Shown here: positions 1 to 8,579 of the stretch, in pieces
How the letters are laid out: each line of letters begins with the position of its first letter
How positions within the stretch are numbered: the stretch's first letter is position 1
NCBI GenBank assembly: GCA_964351365.1
Contig: CAYGNP010000015.1
Location: 1 to 63,996, forward strand
Direction of reading: 5' to 3'
DNA: 63,996 nucleotides
Source: UBA1672 sp964351365
Lineage (GTDB): Bacteria > Pseudomonadota > Alphaproteobacteria > Micavibrionales > Micavibrionaceae
Notes under the pieces: generated by a model
What the model was told of the DNA's origin: nothing
Database searches by the model: none
Seen by the model: only the letters and a program-made list of their open reading frames with translations
Program-made: the position numbers and the translations under genes

Positions 1-261
1 GGCAACGATATCGCAGTTGTTTTGAATTTCATAAAAAGTGAGCTATGCAAGGAAATCAATAAAAAGGCCGGAATAGAAAACCCTGATGGAGCCCCTCCGG
101 TCGATACAGGGGACTTTGACACCACCACAAAATTCACTGGCACCTTTCCCGGCCCCGCCAGCCCCATCGACGCCCCCGAAACTTTCGGCCAGACATTCGG
201 ATGCCTGCAAGACTCGGCAAAAACAAAAAACGTCTTTTATTTCGTCCTGCTCGCCCGGTAA
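1..261 (+). CDS. C-terminal fragment of a probable pilin-like (pseudopilin) protein
   Basis: The reading frame is open from base 1 to a TAA at 259-261, so this is the 3' part of a gene that starts upstream of the window (86 residues visible). A TTG at 22 could serve as a start but nothing supports it. The visible part has a helix with two charged/Cys patches (SELCKEINKKAGI), a Thr/Pro/Gly-rich stretch (roughly residues 30-60) and an aromatic terminal strand (NVFYFVLLAR). That layout resembles the ends of pseudopilin-like proteins and the end of the pilin-like gene at 14272-14955, but the diagnostic N-terminal helix is outside the window, so the family call is an inference. Its stop is directly abutted by the convergent clpA stop at 262. 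Confidence 0.5.
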   Translation, partial: GNDIAVVLNFIKSELCKEINKKAGIENPDGAPPVDTGDFDTTTKFTGTFPGPASPIDAPETFGQTFGCLQDSAKTKNVFYFVLLAR

Positions 262-2562
262 TTATCGTACAGTCTGTTTTTCGCTCGGCTTTTTCGTCCG
301 GCGTTGTGGTTTTTCCTGCTCGTATTTGAACACAAGCTCTTTCCCGTCATAATCAATCACCACCGTGCCGCCTTTTTGAAGCTTCCCGAACAAAATTTCC
401 TCCGCCAGAGGCTGCTTGATTTTCTCCTGAATAATCCGCCCCAAGGGACGCGCGCCCATGGTCACATCATAACCCTTGGTCGCCAGAAATTTCCTCGCCT
501 TGGCACTCAGCTCAATCATGACATTTTTATTCGATAATTGTGCCTCAAGCTGGATAACGAATTTATCCACCACCCGCTCAACCGTTTTCGGGCTAAGATT
601 TTTAAACGGCACAATTGCATCCAGACGGTTGCGAAACTCCGGCGTAAAAGTCTTGGTAATCGCCTCATTATCTGCATAATCACCATCGCCAATCTCCCGC
701 CCGAATCCAATTGGCGATTTCGCCATAGAAGCCGCGCCTGCATTCGTCGTCATGATCAAAATGACATTTCGGAAATCAATCGTTTTGCCGTTATTATCCG
801 TCAGCTTCCCGTAATCCATCACCTGCAACAGCAAATTGAACAAATCTGGATGCGCCTTTTCAATCTCATCCAGCAAGAGCACGCAATGCGGATGCTGATC
901 GACTTTATCGGTCATCAGCCCCCCTTGCTCAAACCCGACATAGCCCGGCGGCGTTCCAATCAGGCGTGAGACCGAGTGCCGCTCCATATATTCCGACATA
1001 TCAAAGCGTAAAAGCTCAACGCCCAGTGATTTCGCAAGCTGGCGCGCAACTTCCGTTTTCCCAACCCCCGTCGGGCCAGAGAAAAGATACGAACCAATCG
1101 GTTTTTCCGGATCACGCAATCCCGCGCGCGCCATTTTCACCGAATCACACAGCATATCAATCGCCCTGTCCTGATCATAAACCAGGGTCTTCAAATCCCG
1201 CTCAAGGCTCTGCAACGCCTCGCGATCATTGCTGTTCATCGACGTAGAGGGGATGCGTGCAATGGCCGCAATCACGCCCTCGATATCCTTCTGACCGATG
1301 GTTTTCTTGCGCTGGTCTTCCGGCACCAGCATCTGCGCCGCACCCACCTCATCAATAATATCAATTGCCTTATCCGGCAATTTGCGCTCGCCGATATACT
1401 TCGCCGACAGCTCCACAGCCGCCACCAATGCGCTGCGCGTATATTTGATATTGTGATATTTCTCGTAATAAGGCTGAAGCCCCTCAAGGATTTTAATGGC
1501 ATCTTCGATGCTTGGCTCGGGGACATCGATCTTCTGGAACCGGCGCACCAGAGCGCGGTCTTTTTCGAAATGATTGCGGTATTCCTTATAGGTCGTCGAG
1601 CCAATACAGCGCAATTTCCCATTCGACAGAGCAGGCTTCAGCAGATTCGAGGCATCCATTGCCCCCCCGCTGGTTGCACCCGCACCAACAATAGTATGAA
1701 TCTCATCAATAAACAGGATGGAATGCTCAATCGCCTCAATCTCGCTCAATACTGCCTTCAGCCGCTCCTCAAAATCCCCGCGGTAACGTGTCCCCGCGAG
1801 CAAAGCCCCCATATCCAGCGAATAAATTACCGCATCTTGCAAAACTTCCGGCACATCGCCGTCATGAATACGCTTGGCCAAACCTTCGGCAATCGCCGTC
1901 TTCCCAACCCCAGGATCACCAACATATAGCGGATTATTCTTTGATCTTCGGCATAGAATCTGAATCGTGCGGTCAACCTCGGCTTCCCGCCCGATCAACG
2001 GGTCAATATCGCCTTCTGCCGCCTTGTCATTCAAATTAACGCAATAGCTATCAAGCGCCTCTTTACCGGCCTTACTGTCTTTCTCGCCCTCAACCCCTTG
2101 CGGAGTCTTGCGTGTATCACTTTGCGAGGCCACCTTCGCAATCCCGTGAGAGATGTAATTCACCGCATCAAAGCGCGTCATATCACGCTCCTGCAAGACA
2201 AAAACCGCATGGCTTTCACGTTCGGAGAATAGCGCAACCAGCACATTCGCGCCCGTCACTTCCTCCCGGCCAGAAGATTGCACATGGATAGCCGCACGCT
2301 GCAAAACCCTCTGAAACGCATTTGTTGGCTTGGATTCCTCAATATCGGTATTAATCAATCCCGTCAGGTCGTTTTCTATATAATGCAAAAGTGAGGACGA
2401 GAGATCATCCAGATCAATCCCGCAAGAGCGTAAAACCGCCATAGCGTCCTGATCACTCGTCAGCGCCAGCAACAAATGCTCAAGCGTTGCAAACTCATGA
2501 CTTTTCTCATTAGCAATTGCAAGCGCGCGATGAAGTGTTTGTTCTAAATTCCGTGATAACAT
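262..2562 (-). CDS. clpA: ATP-dependent Clp protease ATP-binding subunit ClpA
   Basis: ClpA is the AAA+ unfoldase that feeds substrates, including N-end-rule substrates handed over by ClpS, into the ClpP peptidase in the cytoplasm. The 766-residue protein (E. coli ClpA is 758) has the two-repeat Clp N-domain (about 1-140), a linker, a first AAA+ module with Walker A GDPGVGKT at 215-222 and Walker B ILFIDEIH near 282-289, and a second module with GPTGVGKT at 496-503 and LLLDEIEKAHP. The sensor/Clp-C region with GARPLGR follows. There is no ClpB-type middle coiled coil. The tail is basic (RRTKKPSEK). clpS lies upstream on the same strand but is separated from clpA by amt, an unusual order. The start is ATG at 2560-2562; the N-terminal sequence LSRNLEQTLHRAL matches the family start. 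Confidence 0.97.
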   Translation of the reverse strand: MLSRNLEQTLHRALAIANEKSHEFATLEHLLLALTSDQDAMAVLRSCGIDLDDLSSSLLHYIENDLTGLINTDIEESKPTNAFQRVLQRAAIHVQSSGREEVTGANVLVALFSERESHAVFVLQERDMTRFDAVNYISHGIAKVASQSDTRKTPQGVEGEKDSKAGKEALDSYCVNLNDKAAEGDIDPLIGREAEVDRTIQILCRRSKNNPLYVGDPGVGKTAIAEGLAKRIHDGDVPEVLQDAVIYSLDMGALLAGTRYRGDFEERLKAVLSEIEAIEHSILFIDEIHTIVGAGATSGGAMDASNLLKPALSNGKLRCIGSTTYKEYRNHFEKDRALVRRFQKIDVPEPSIEDAIKILEGLQPYYEKYHNIKYTRSALVAAVELSAKYIGERKLPDKAIDIIDEVGAAQMLVPEDQRKKTIGQKDIEGVIAAIARIPSTSMNSNDREALQSLERDLKTLVYDQDRAIDMLCDSVKMARAGLRDPEKPIGSYLFSGPTGVGKTEVARQLAKSLGVELLRFDMSEYMERHSVSRLIGTPPGYVGFEQGGLMTDKVDQHPHCVLLLDEIEKAHPDLFNLLLQVMDYGKLTDNNGKTIDFRNVILIMTTNAGAASMAKSPIGFGREIGDGDYADNEAITKTFTPEFRNRLDAIVPFKNLSPKTVERVVDKFVIQLEAQLSNKNVMIELSAKARKFLATKGYDVTMGARPLGRIIQEKIKQPLAEEILFGKLQKGGTVVIDYDGKELVFKYEQEKPQRRTKKPSEKQTVR

Positions 2563-2635
2563 CCAATATCCTTACCATCTAATGGTTAATATTTTACCAC
2601 AGTCTTTTTAAGGGCGCTACGCTATTCCGCGTTGA

Positions 2636-3970
2636 TTATGTCTCATCGTGAAATTCAAAATTATACGCACGTACACCAAGCTCGGACATATCCCCGCCAA
2701 TACGCTCCTGCGACCAGTGCAAACGTATGCCCACGCTGATTTTCATCACAAACCACAAGGCAAAGCTTGTGACCATCACAAAACAGCCAACGGCAAGAAT
2801 CCCGATAAGCTGGGTCACAATCGAAGCAGCAGGATCAGACAGCACAACCGCGAGTGTCCCCCAAATCCCTGCACCTAAATGAACAGGAATAGCGCCGACA
2901 ACATCGTCAATTTTCACGCGCACCAGAGCGCAGGACACCAAAATCATAATCAGTGCGCCAACCGCACCAATCGCCATTTTCACGCGCACCAGAGCGCAGG
3001 ACACCAAAATCATAATCAGTGCGCCAACCGCACCAATCGCCATCGCAACCGGCAGGCTGGGCATAAGCGGCCCGGCCGTAATCGCGACCAGTCCTGCCAG
3101 AGCCCCATTGAGCGCAAGCGTTAAATCAATCCGTCCAAAGAAAATGCGGTTATGGATCAAAACCACAATAACCCCTGCCGAGGCGGCGATATTGGTATTG
3201 GCAAAAATCTTCGCAACCGCCATCGCATCATCCGCGCTGGCAATCGCAAGCTGAGAGCCGCCATTAAAGCCAAACCAGCCAAACCACAAGATAAACGTTC
3301 CGATCGTCACAAGCGGCAGCGAGCAGCCCGGAATAGGGTTCTGCTCGCCCGTTTCCGTATTAAACCGCCCTTTGCGCGCACCCAGCACAATCGCGCCTGC
3401 CAGCGCCGCCCAGCCACCCACCGAATGCACAAGCGTCGAGCCCGCAAAATCCTTAAAACCCATAACATACAGCCACCCTTCGCCCCACACCCAACTGCCG
3501 GTAACCGGATAGATAAAACCGCATAAAATGGCCACAAACAGCATAAACGGCCAGAGCTTGATACGCTCCGCCAGCGCGCCCGAGACAATCGAGGCCGCAG
3601 TCGCCACAAACACCATCTGGAAAAACCAACCCGCATAAGACGCATATCCTGCGCTGTAATCCCCGCTGATCGCTGCCGAATCATCACCATGCCAGGGCAC
3701 AGGCGTTCCAAAATACCCGCCATCAACACCCATATACATCAAGTTGTAACCAACCAGATAAAACACGACCCCCGCAATCGCATAAAGCGCAATATTCTTG
3801 ACCAAAATGACGGCTACAGATTTGCTCCGCACCATCCCGGCCTCCAGCATGGCAAACCCCGCCGCCATAAACATGACAAGCGCGCTACAAAAGAGCAAAA
3901 AGAACGTATTGATGATAAAAACTGTCTCTTCCAAGAAACCCTCCCACGGTAAGCTATTTAAAATGAACAT
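2636..3970 (-). CDS. amt: Ammonium transporter (Amt/Rh family) with an internal duplicated helix
   Basis: Inner-membrane ammonium channel of the Amt/MEP/Rh family. Recognisable family segments are FMAAGFAMLEAGMVRSKS near the N-terminus, the twin-His region LVHSVGGWAALAGA and, near the C-terminus, IDDVVGAIPVHLGAGIWG, which carries the second pore histidine. About 11 transmembrane helices are expected for the family. Residues 310-331 (MAIGAVGALI... to ...ALVRVK) are repeated exactly as residues 332-353, caused by a perfect 66-bp tandem duplication (2912-2977 and 2978-3043). The duplicated piece is one hydrophobic helix just before the IDD-VGA-VH segment, so the extra helix should invert everything after it. 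The gene may therefore be non-functional or specially adapted, or the duplication may be an assembly error. It sits between clpS and clpA on the same strand. No glnK/glnB partner is seen, which is unusual for amt. Confidence 0.95.
   Translation of the reverse strand: MFILNSLPWEGFLEETVFIINTFFLLFCSALVMFMAAGFAMLEAGMVRSKSVAVILVKNIALYAIAGVVFYLVGYNLMYMGVDGGYFGTPVPWHGDDSAAISGDYSAGYASYAGWFFQMVFVATAASIVSGALAERIKLWPFMLFVAILCGFIYPVTGSWVWGEGWLYVMGFKDFAGSTLVHSVGGWAALAGAIVLGARKGRFNTETGEQNPIPGCSLPLVTIGTFILWFGWFGFNGGSQLAIASADDAMAVAKIFANTNIAASAGVIVVLIHNRIFFGRIDLTLALNGALAGLVAITAGPLMPSLPVAMAIGAVGALIMILVSCALVRVKMAIGAVGALIMILVSCALVRVKIDDVVGAIPVHLGAGIWGTLAVVLSDPAASIVTQLIGILAVGCFVMVTSFALWFVMKISVGIRLHWSQERIGGDMSELGVRAYNFEFHDET
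2912..3043 (-). repeat. Perfect 66-bp tandem duplication inside amt
   Basis: Two adjacent identical 66-bp units, 2912-2977 and 2978-3043, with an exact offset of 66. Identity extends a further two bases to the left (2910-2911). Each unit encodes 22 residues, one full membrane-spanning helix, so the reading frame is kept. Perfect identity implies a recent event or an assembly error. Confidence 0.97.
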
Positions 3971-4011
3971 AGCTATGATGCATCAAACGCAAAGCTAAAA
4001 TCAAGAGGGAT

Positions 4012-4368
4012 TCACTCTTTTTCCATCGTACATTGCAGGGGCTGCTCGTTCGCCCGCGCAAAATCCATGACCTGCGCGACTTTTGTCTCTGCAACCTCAA
4101 ACGTAAAAACACCGCACACACCAACGCCGCGCCTATGCACATGAAGCATAATTTCTGTGGCTTCCTGACGGTTTTTCTTGAAAATACTCTCCAGAACATG
4201 TACCACAAACTCCATCGGGGTGTAGTCATCATTCAGCAATAAGACCTTATACATCGAGGGTTTCTGGGTCTTTGGCCGCGTTTTCAAGACAAGACCGCGA
4301 TCCTGCTTTGGCCCTTCATCACCGTCATCAGGCACATCATCACTGCAATAAATTTTCAATATACTCAT
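4012..4368 (-). CDS. clpS: ATP-dependent Clp protease adaptor ClpS
   Basis: ClpS binds N-degron substrates and docks them on the N-domain of ClpA. The start chosen is ATG at 4366-4368 (118 residues, MSILKIYCSDD...). A longer frame exists to 4419, but its extra 17 residues do not resemble the family. The core motif KVLLLNDDYTPMEFVVHVLE is the classic ClpS signature (NDD-TPMEFV), followed by the helix with MLHVHRRGVGVCGVFTFEVAETK, which contains the conserved His and Gly of the N-degron pocket. The acidic, flexible N-terminal extension (DDVPDDGDEGPKQD) is usual. clpA follows on the same strand after amt. Confidence 0.96.
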   Translation of the reverse strand: MSILKIYCSDDVPDDGDEGPKQDRGLVLKTRPKTQKPSMYKVLLLNDDYTPMEFVVHVLESIFKKNRQEATEIMLHVHRRGVGVCGVFTFEVAETKVAQVMDFARANEQPLQCTMEKE

Positions 4369-4506
4369 GTGCAAACCATCCAAAAAAACGTACAATTTCA
4401 ACCGCGCACAGTATTGCAATTCTGATCAGTTTCGACAACTCTGAATTTAAATTTAGACATAACACCATTTTTTATGGTATGAATAACAAAGTTAAAGGGG
4501 CAAAAA

Positions 4507-4737
4507 ATGAAAAAATTACTATGTTTACTTCTACTAGGGCTCTCTTCCGCTGCATTCGCAGAGGATGAATATGGCGCGCGTTTTAACAACGAAACACCAC
4601 CCGGTTTAGCAGAAGCAACAATAAAAGACGTCCCGCAAATCGCAATGGATGAAGCCGCTCAGGACGTTCAGGATATCATGCCCGCCAGCGGTGAATCACA
4701 AACACCAGAGCCTTCTGACGAAAATCCGCCACAATAA
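4507..4737 (+). CDS. Small secreted hypothetical protein
   Basis: A 76-residue protein with a clear Sec signal peptide (MKKLLCLLLLGLSSAAFA, cleavage expected after AFA), then a short acidic, proline-rich mature region (EDEYGARF... ending in PSDENPPQ). The ATG at 4507 is preceded by an AAAGGGG ribosome-binding sequence. No family is recognised. The mature part is probably disordered and periplasmic. It is transcribed away from clpS, so 4369-4506 holds a divergent promoter region. Confidence 0.65.
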   Translation: MKKLLCLLLLGLSSAAFAEDEYGARFNNETPPGLAEATIKDVPQIAMDEAAQDVQDIMPASGESQTPEPSDENPPQ

Positions 4738-4847
4738 ATTCACAAAAAAGTCATATTTTTTAACACACCCCCTATCTTTGGGTAAATTTTTTACGTACTA
4801 TATGCTCAAAACTAAGTACTAAAAATAAAGTAACGGGTGATAAAGTA

Positions 4848-5360
4848 ATGAATATTTCTAATGAAAAGCGCTGGGAATCTCTGATGCGCGGTCAGGTTAT
4901 GGCCGCAACAGTTAATAAATTCATGACCACAATCCAGCTTCTGGATCAAAAAGCCCAGGTCATGATTTTCTTAAACTCTATCCTTGTTCCCGTCTGCATG
5001 AATGCCATAGAGCACGGAACATATAAGGAATCAGCAACCATATCGATTGTCACATCCATCATGAGCATCCTTGCCGCAATCATCTGTATCTACCCAAAAC
5101 GCAGATATCGCAAATCCGGCGATCGTGAGATCAACCTCTTGCATTTCAACGATATAGGCCATCTCGATAAACAGGATTTCCTTGAGCGTTTTATGCCCAA
5201 ATTCAACGACCCCGAAAGCCTTGCAAGAACCGTCGTAAATGATATATATGATACATCACGTTATTCTATATTACCAAAATACACATGGCTCAAAACGTCT
5301 TACGCGATTTTTGCGTTCGGTAACATAATAGCCATAATGGTTGCCTTAGCAGGAGCATGA
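4848..5360 (+). CDS. Pycsar-effector-like (DUF5706-type) membrane protein
   Basis: A 170-residue protein with the architecture of the PycTM/DUF5706 family. There is an N-terminal helix leading into a K-A-containing first membrane segment (LLDQKAQVMIFLNSILVPV), a second membrane segment (about 63-82, IVTSIMSILAAIICIYP), a cytoplasmic stretch with INLLHFNDIGHLDKQDFLE, then a helix with YDTSRYSILPKYTWLK and a last membrane segment at the C-terminus. In the Pycsar phage-defence system such proteins are membrane-disrupting effectors switched on by cCMP or cUMP from a neighbouring cyclase. No cyclase gene is seen here; the next gene is a glycosyltransferase 4 bp downstream. It may be a relative with another role, for example in surface-glycan assembly. 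The family assignment rests on motif recognition only. Confidence 0.6.
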   Translation: MNISNEKRWESLMRGQVMAATVNKFMTTIQLLDQKAQVMIFLNSILVPVCMNAIEHGTYKESATISIVTSIMSILAAIICIYPKRRYRKSGDREINLLHFNDIGHLDKQDFLERFMPKFNDPESLARTVVNDIYDTSRYSILPKYTWLKTSYAIFAFGNIIAIMVALAGA

Positions 5361-5364
5361 AACA

Positions 5365-6585
5365 GTGAAAATTGTTTTTTGTCATGACACATTCTATTCC
5401 AAGAAGCGAGATGGTACCGTCTACAGCTACGGCGACTTCCCCTATAGCCACTGGGAACAGCGCTTTCTGCCGTATTTTGATGAAATTACCGTCATCGGCC
5501 GCAAGAAAAAATTACGTCAGGAAGAAACCGGAATCCTGGATATTTCCTCTGGCCCGAATATCGATCATATCCTTCTGCCTAACATAGATGCGCCTGTAAA
5601 ACGCCTCACAAAATACGCGCACATGTATGAAAAAATTAAACAGGAAGTCGACAAAGCCGATGCCGTTGTTATTCGTGGCCCCGTTGACTTCGGCTTCATG
5701 GCGGCAAAAATCGCCCGTGCGAGCGGAAAACCTTATGCCGTAGAGATGTGCCGCTGCGCCTATGACAAAACCTATTTTAAGGGCGATGTCTTCAACAAAG
5801 CTTACGCACCCTTTAAATTTAAACAGGACCAAGAAATGGTGCGCCACGCTGGGGCTGTCATATACACAACCGAATCTTTCCTCCAAAGCAGATACCCGAC
5901 AAACGGACGCTCTGCCTGCGCCCCTCAGGTTGAAATAGATGCGGCCCCCGAATCGGTTCTCAGCAAAAGACTGAACCGGATCAATAGCCGTAATGATATC
6001 CTTACGCTGGGCCTGATTGGAAATTTTGGCAATGGCCTGAAGGGAATTGAGTCAGCTCTGGATGCGCTCAGAATTGTAAACCAGCACTGCAATCAAAATC
6101 CGCAAGAAAACTTGCCAGATGTTAAACTCAGAATTCTAGGGCAGGGCGTTCCCGCGCTCTGGCATGACAAGTTGCATGAGTATAACCTGCAGGAAAAAGT
6201 TGAATTTTGTGGGCGCATCGCACGCGGTCAGGCTGTTCTGGACTGGCTTGATGAAATTGATATCTACCTCCAGCCCGGCGTGAATACAGGCTTGCCCAGA
6301 TCCCTCATCGAAGCGCTAAGCCGAGGCTGCACAGTGCTCTCCTCTCAAACCGGCGGCGTCGCCGAAGTGCTGGAGCCTGCCTATATCCACGCGCGCGCAG
6401 ATACACGAAAACTCGCTCTGGACATTATGATGATGATGGAGCAGAAAAAAAGACTGCACAGCGCTAAAACAAACTTCGAAAAATCGAAAAACTATACCCG
6501 CGAAATTCTCATCCCACGCAGGCAGGCCTTTTGGAATGATTTTGCAAAACAGGTAAAAAACGCTCAAAAAAGAAAAGCGGCTTAA
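5365..6585 (+). CDS. Glycosyltransferase (GT4-like, two Rossmann domains)
   Basis: A 406-residue GT-B-fold glycosyltransferase. The N-terminal half begins KIVFCHDTFYSKKRDG and contains ADAVVIRGPVDFGFMAAKIA. The C-terminal half shows the GT1/GT4 pattern: LGLIGNFGNGLKGIESALDAL, VEFCGRI, IYLQPGVNTGLPRSLIEALS (the acidic E-x7-E type loop) and GCTVLSSQTGGVAEVLE. It probably adds a sugar to a surface polysaccharide or other glycan on the cytoplasmic face; the acceptor is unknown. The start is GTG at 5365, four bases after the stop of the preceding membrane-protein gene, so the two are probably co-transcribed. A second glycosyltransferase (6598-7758) and a sulfotransferase (7827-8579) lie convergently downstream. 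Confidence 0.85.
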   Translation: MKIVFCHDTFYSKKRDGTVYSYGDFPYSHWEQRFLPYFDEITVIGRKKKLRQEETGILDISSGPNIDHILLPNIDAPVKRLTKYAHMYEKIKQEVDKADAVVIRGPVDFGFMAAKIARASGKPYAVEMCRCAYDKTYFKGDVFNKAYAPFKFKQDQEMVRHAGAVIYTTESFLQSRYPTNGRSACAPQVEIDAAPESVLSKRLNRINSRNDILTLGLIGNFGNGLKGIESALDALRIVNQHCNQNPQENLPDVKLRILGQGVPALWHDKLHEYNLQEKVEFCGRIARGQAVLDWLDEIDIYLQPGVNTGLPRSLIEALSRGCTVLSSQTGGVAEVLEPAYIHARADTRKLALDIMMMMEQKKRLHSAKTNFEKSKNYTREILIPRRQAFWNDFAKQVKNAQKRKAA

Positions 6586-6597
6586 AAGCGCTAGAGA

Positions 6598-7758
6598 TCA
6601 AGCCATCCGCGATAAACGAACACTCTTTCGCTCAGATAGCGCAAAATCCATAATCGCAGAAACGCGCTTATCCCATGTATAGTTCTCTTCCAATCGCAGA
6701 TACGCATTTCTTGCTATCTGCGCGGCCATAGCGGGATTTTCCCTAACATTATCCAAAGCCTCAGCCCATTTCTCTTCATCCGAAGCCGCCACAAAAAGAG
6801 CGCTCTCCCTATCAGTCAGAATCTCATGCATAACCGGCAGGTTCGAGCATAAAATAGGTTTCTCCGCAGCCATATACTCAAAAATCTTCATCGGCGATAT
6901 CCACCGTGATGTATTGCGCCCCGTCTTAATCAACGCCCTATGCTGATAAGGCGCAACGCACACATCGAACTGACTGAGGTAAGAGGGAATTTCTGCATGA
7001 TCACGATGACCGTAAAAATAAACATTCCTGAGACGATTTTCTGCCTTAAGCCGCTCAACCTGCTTATCCGTGCCGCCCAGAATGTGGAAATCATAATCAG
7101 GGCGGATTTTCGCAATCCGATCAAGCATGGCAACGCCCTTACCCGGATCAAGCGAACCGGTATACCCGACATGAAAGGAATTCGTTCTACCCATTAACAC
7201 CGCAGGCTTATTGCAGCCGCCAGCAAGATGATCAATAAGGTCAGCGCCATCATGCGCAACAAAAATATCCTCCGCATTCAACTCAGGGCAGGACTGCAAA
7301 TACGCATTTTTAAGAACATCGCAAACGGTCACAATACCCTTAAGATTTCCGCGCCTTAGCATGGTTTTTAGCGCAAGTTTCTTAGCCGGAGTATCAGGAA
7401 GACTGTGCGTTTCGAAAATTACAGGCGTTTTCTCCGGCGCTGCATAAGCGAGCGCAGAAATATCGTCTCCATAAATCAAATCAGGCTTACGCAGCGCTGC
7501 ACTCTGGCGAAACAGGCGCATCATCTGGTTGGCCTCAGATATAAAAGGCAAACCAAGATACGACGTTAAGTTAAGATTAAAATATGGAACGCTGTCATAA
7601 ATCTTGAAAATATCTTCGGCGCTTGCGCCATCAATACTCTGCGCAAACAGCGTTACATCATGACCGGCCTTGCCCATTGCTTGTGCCATTTTCATCACAT
7701 GCACAGACTGAGAATTCTGCGAAGGCAGCCTCATCGTCGTAAAATAAAAAATTTTCAT
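6598..7758 (-). CDS. Glycosyltransferase family 4 protein
   Basis: A 386-residue GT4-type glycosyltransferase. It starts MKIFYFTTMRLPSQNSQSVH, the usual first strand and Gly/Ser loop, and contains FHVGYTGSLDPGKGVAML (nucleotide-sugar half), VYFYGHRDHAEIPSYLSQFD and SPMKIFEYMAAEKPILCSNLP, the E-x-M-A-x-x-K-P donor-binding signature. I chose ATG 7756-7758 rather than the in-frame ATG at 7773 because GGAGGGATTATCC lies just upstream as a strong ribosome-binding site. It probably builds a cell-surface glycan. The sulfotransferase gene lies upstream on the same strand with about 70 bases between, so they may form an operon. Confidence 0.88.
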   Translation of the reverse strand: MKIFYFTTMRLPSQNSQSVHVMKMAQAMGKAGHDVTLFAQSIDGASAEDIFKIYDSVPYFNLNLTSYLGLPFISEANQMMRLFRQSAALRKPDLIYGDDISALAYAAPEKTPVIFETHSLPDTPAKKLALKTMLRRGNLKGIVTVCDVLKNAYLQSCPELNAEDIFVAHDGADLIDHLAGGCNKPAVLMGRTNSFHVGYTGSLDPGKGVAMLDRIAKIRPDYDFHILGGTDKQVERLKAENRLRNVYFYGHRDHAEIPSYLSQFDVCVAPYQHRALIKTGRNTSRWISPMKIFEYMAAEKPILCSNLPVMHEILTDRESALFVAASDEEKWAEALDNVRENPAMAAQIARNAYLRLEENYTWDKRVSAIMDFALSERKSVRLSRMA

Positions 7759-7826
7759 GGATAATCCCTCCAAACACGTTTCCCACTATGATCCTTTTTT
7801 CCCAAAATATCCAGCATTTTTTTGCC

Positions 7827-8579
7827 TCAGCGCCGCGCCCAGGCTTGAATTTTACGCCCCACCAGACTTTCAATGAAGCTTTTATCTTCCTCAAAAAGAT
7901 CTTCCAACCTCTCACGCATGTTCCCAGACATGGGCATGACAATTTTTTTTGGCTTAGGTTCAGAGAGCATTGTTAAAACATTTTCTGAAAAAAGACTGTC
8001 TGGCTTAAGTCCTAAAAACCGCTCCAGCGCCTTAAAATTAAATCTATCCTCGCCCTCCCATTCTTCATAAATTAAAACCAGAACACGGTCTTTGGGATAC
8101 AGAGTAAGCCAGGGATCAAGATGCGTTTTATATCGGTTTTTATGCACCCAGCATAAAGATGATTTGCCTTGAACGCGTTGGCCCGATAACTCGGCCTCAA
8201 TTGCTTTTTCAAAGCTTTTAAAGGGCTCCTTTTTCGCCACCCGACCATGAAGAAACTGCTGATAACACCGCTCAACCGGATTACGCAACGTAAAAATAAC
8301 CCGCGAGCCAGAACAGCTTTTATACGCACGCAAGGCATCAAATTCTTCCTCGCCATACAAAATGCGGCTCTCAGGGATGCGGACGCGGTAATGCGGATTA
8401 ACGGCATCCTCAAACGCCCTGTGACATGATCTGGGTATATTGGCTAGACCATAACGGCGAAAAAACTTATATTCGGCGCGTTCTGGTATAAAAATCTGCG
8501 GATGGCGACCCAAAATTTCAGAGAGTATGCGAAGGCCGCTGCGTGTGGCTCCTCCAATTATAAAATCTGGCCGTCTCAC
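7827..8579 (-). CDS. Sulfotransferase family protein
   Basis: A 250-residue PAPS-dependent sulfotransferase. The start DFIIGGATRSGLRILSEIL is a variant of the 5'-phosphosulfate-binding loop (usual form G-x-x-R-S-G-T). LRNPVERCYQQFLHGR is the 3'-phosphate-binding motif (R-x-P-x-x-R-x-x-S region, with Gln-Gln in place of Ser-x). PEIFIPE-type helix residues appear as HPQIFIPERAEYKFF. LVLIYEEWEGEDRFNFKALERFLGL is the usual C-terminal segment. It probably transfers sulfate to a sugar or lipid made by the neighbouring glycosyltransferases, an inference from context. The 249 bases upstream are AT-rich and free of genes. Confidence 0.8.
   Translation of the reverse strand: MRRPDFIIGGATRSGLRILSEILGRHPQIFIPERAEYKFFRRYGLANIPRSCHRAFEDAVNPHYRVRIPESRILYGEEEFDALRAYKSCSGSRVIFTLRNPVERCYQQFLHGRVAKKEPFKSFEKAIEAELSGQRVQGKSSLCWVHKNRYKTHLDPWLTLYPKDRVLVLIYEEWEGEDRFNFKALERFLGLKPDSLFSENVLTMLSEPKPKKIVMPMSGNMRERLEDLFEEDKSFIESLVGRKIQAWARR

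Noticed and set aside
2879..3124. Plus-strand frame with repeated HAHQSAGHQNHNQ
   Set aside because: It is only the complement of the duplicated helix in amt.
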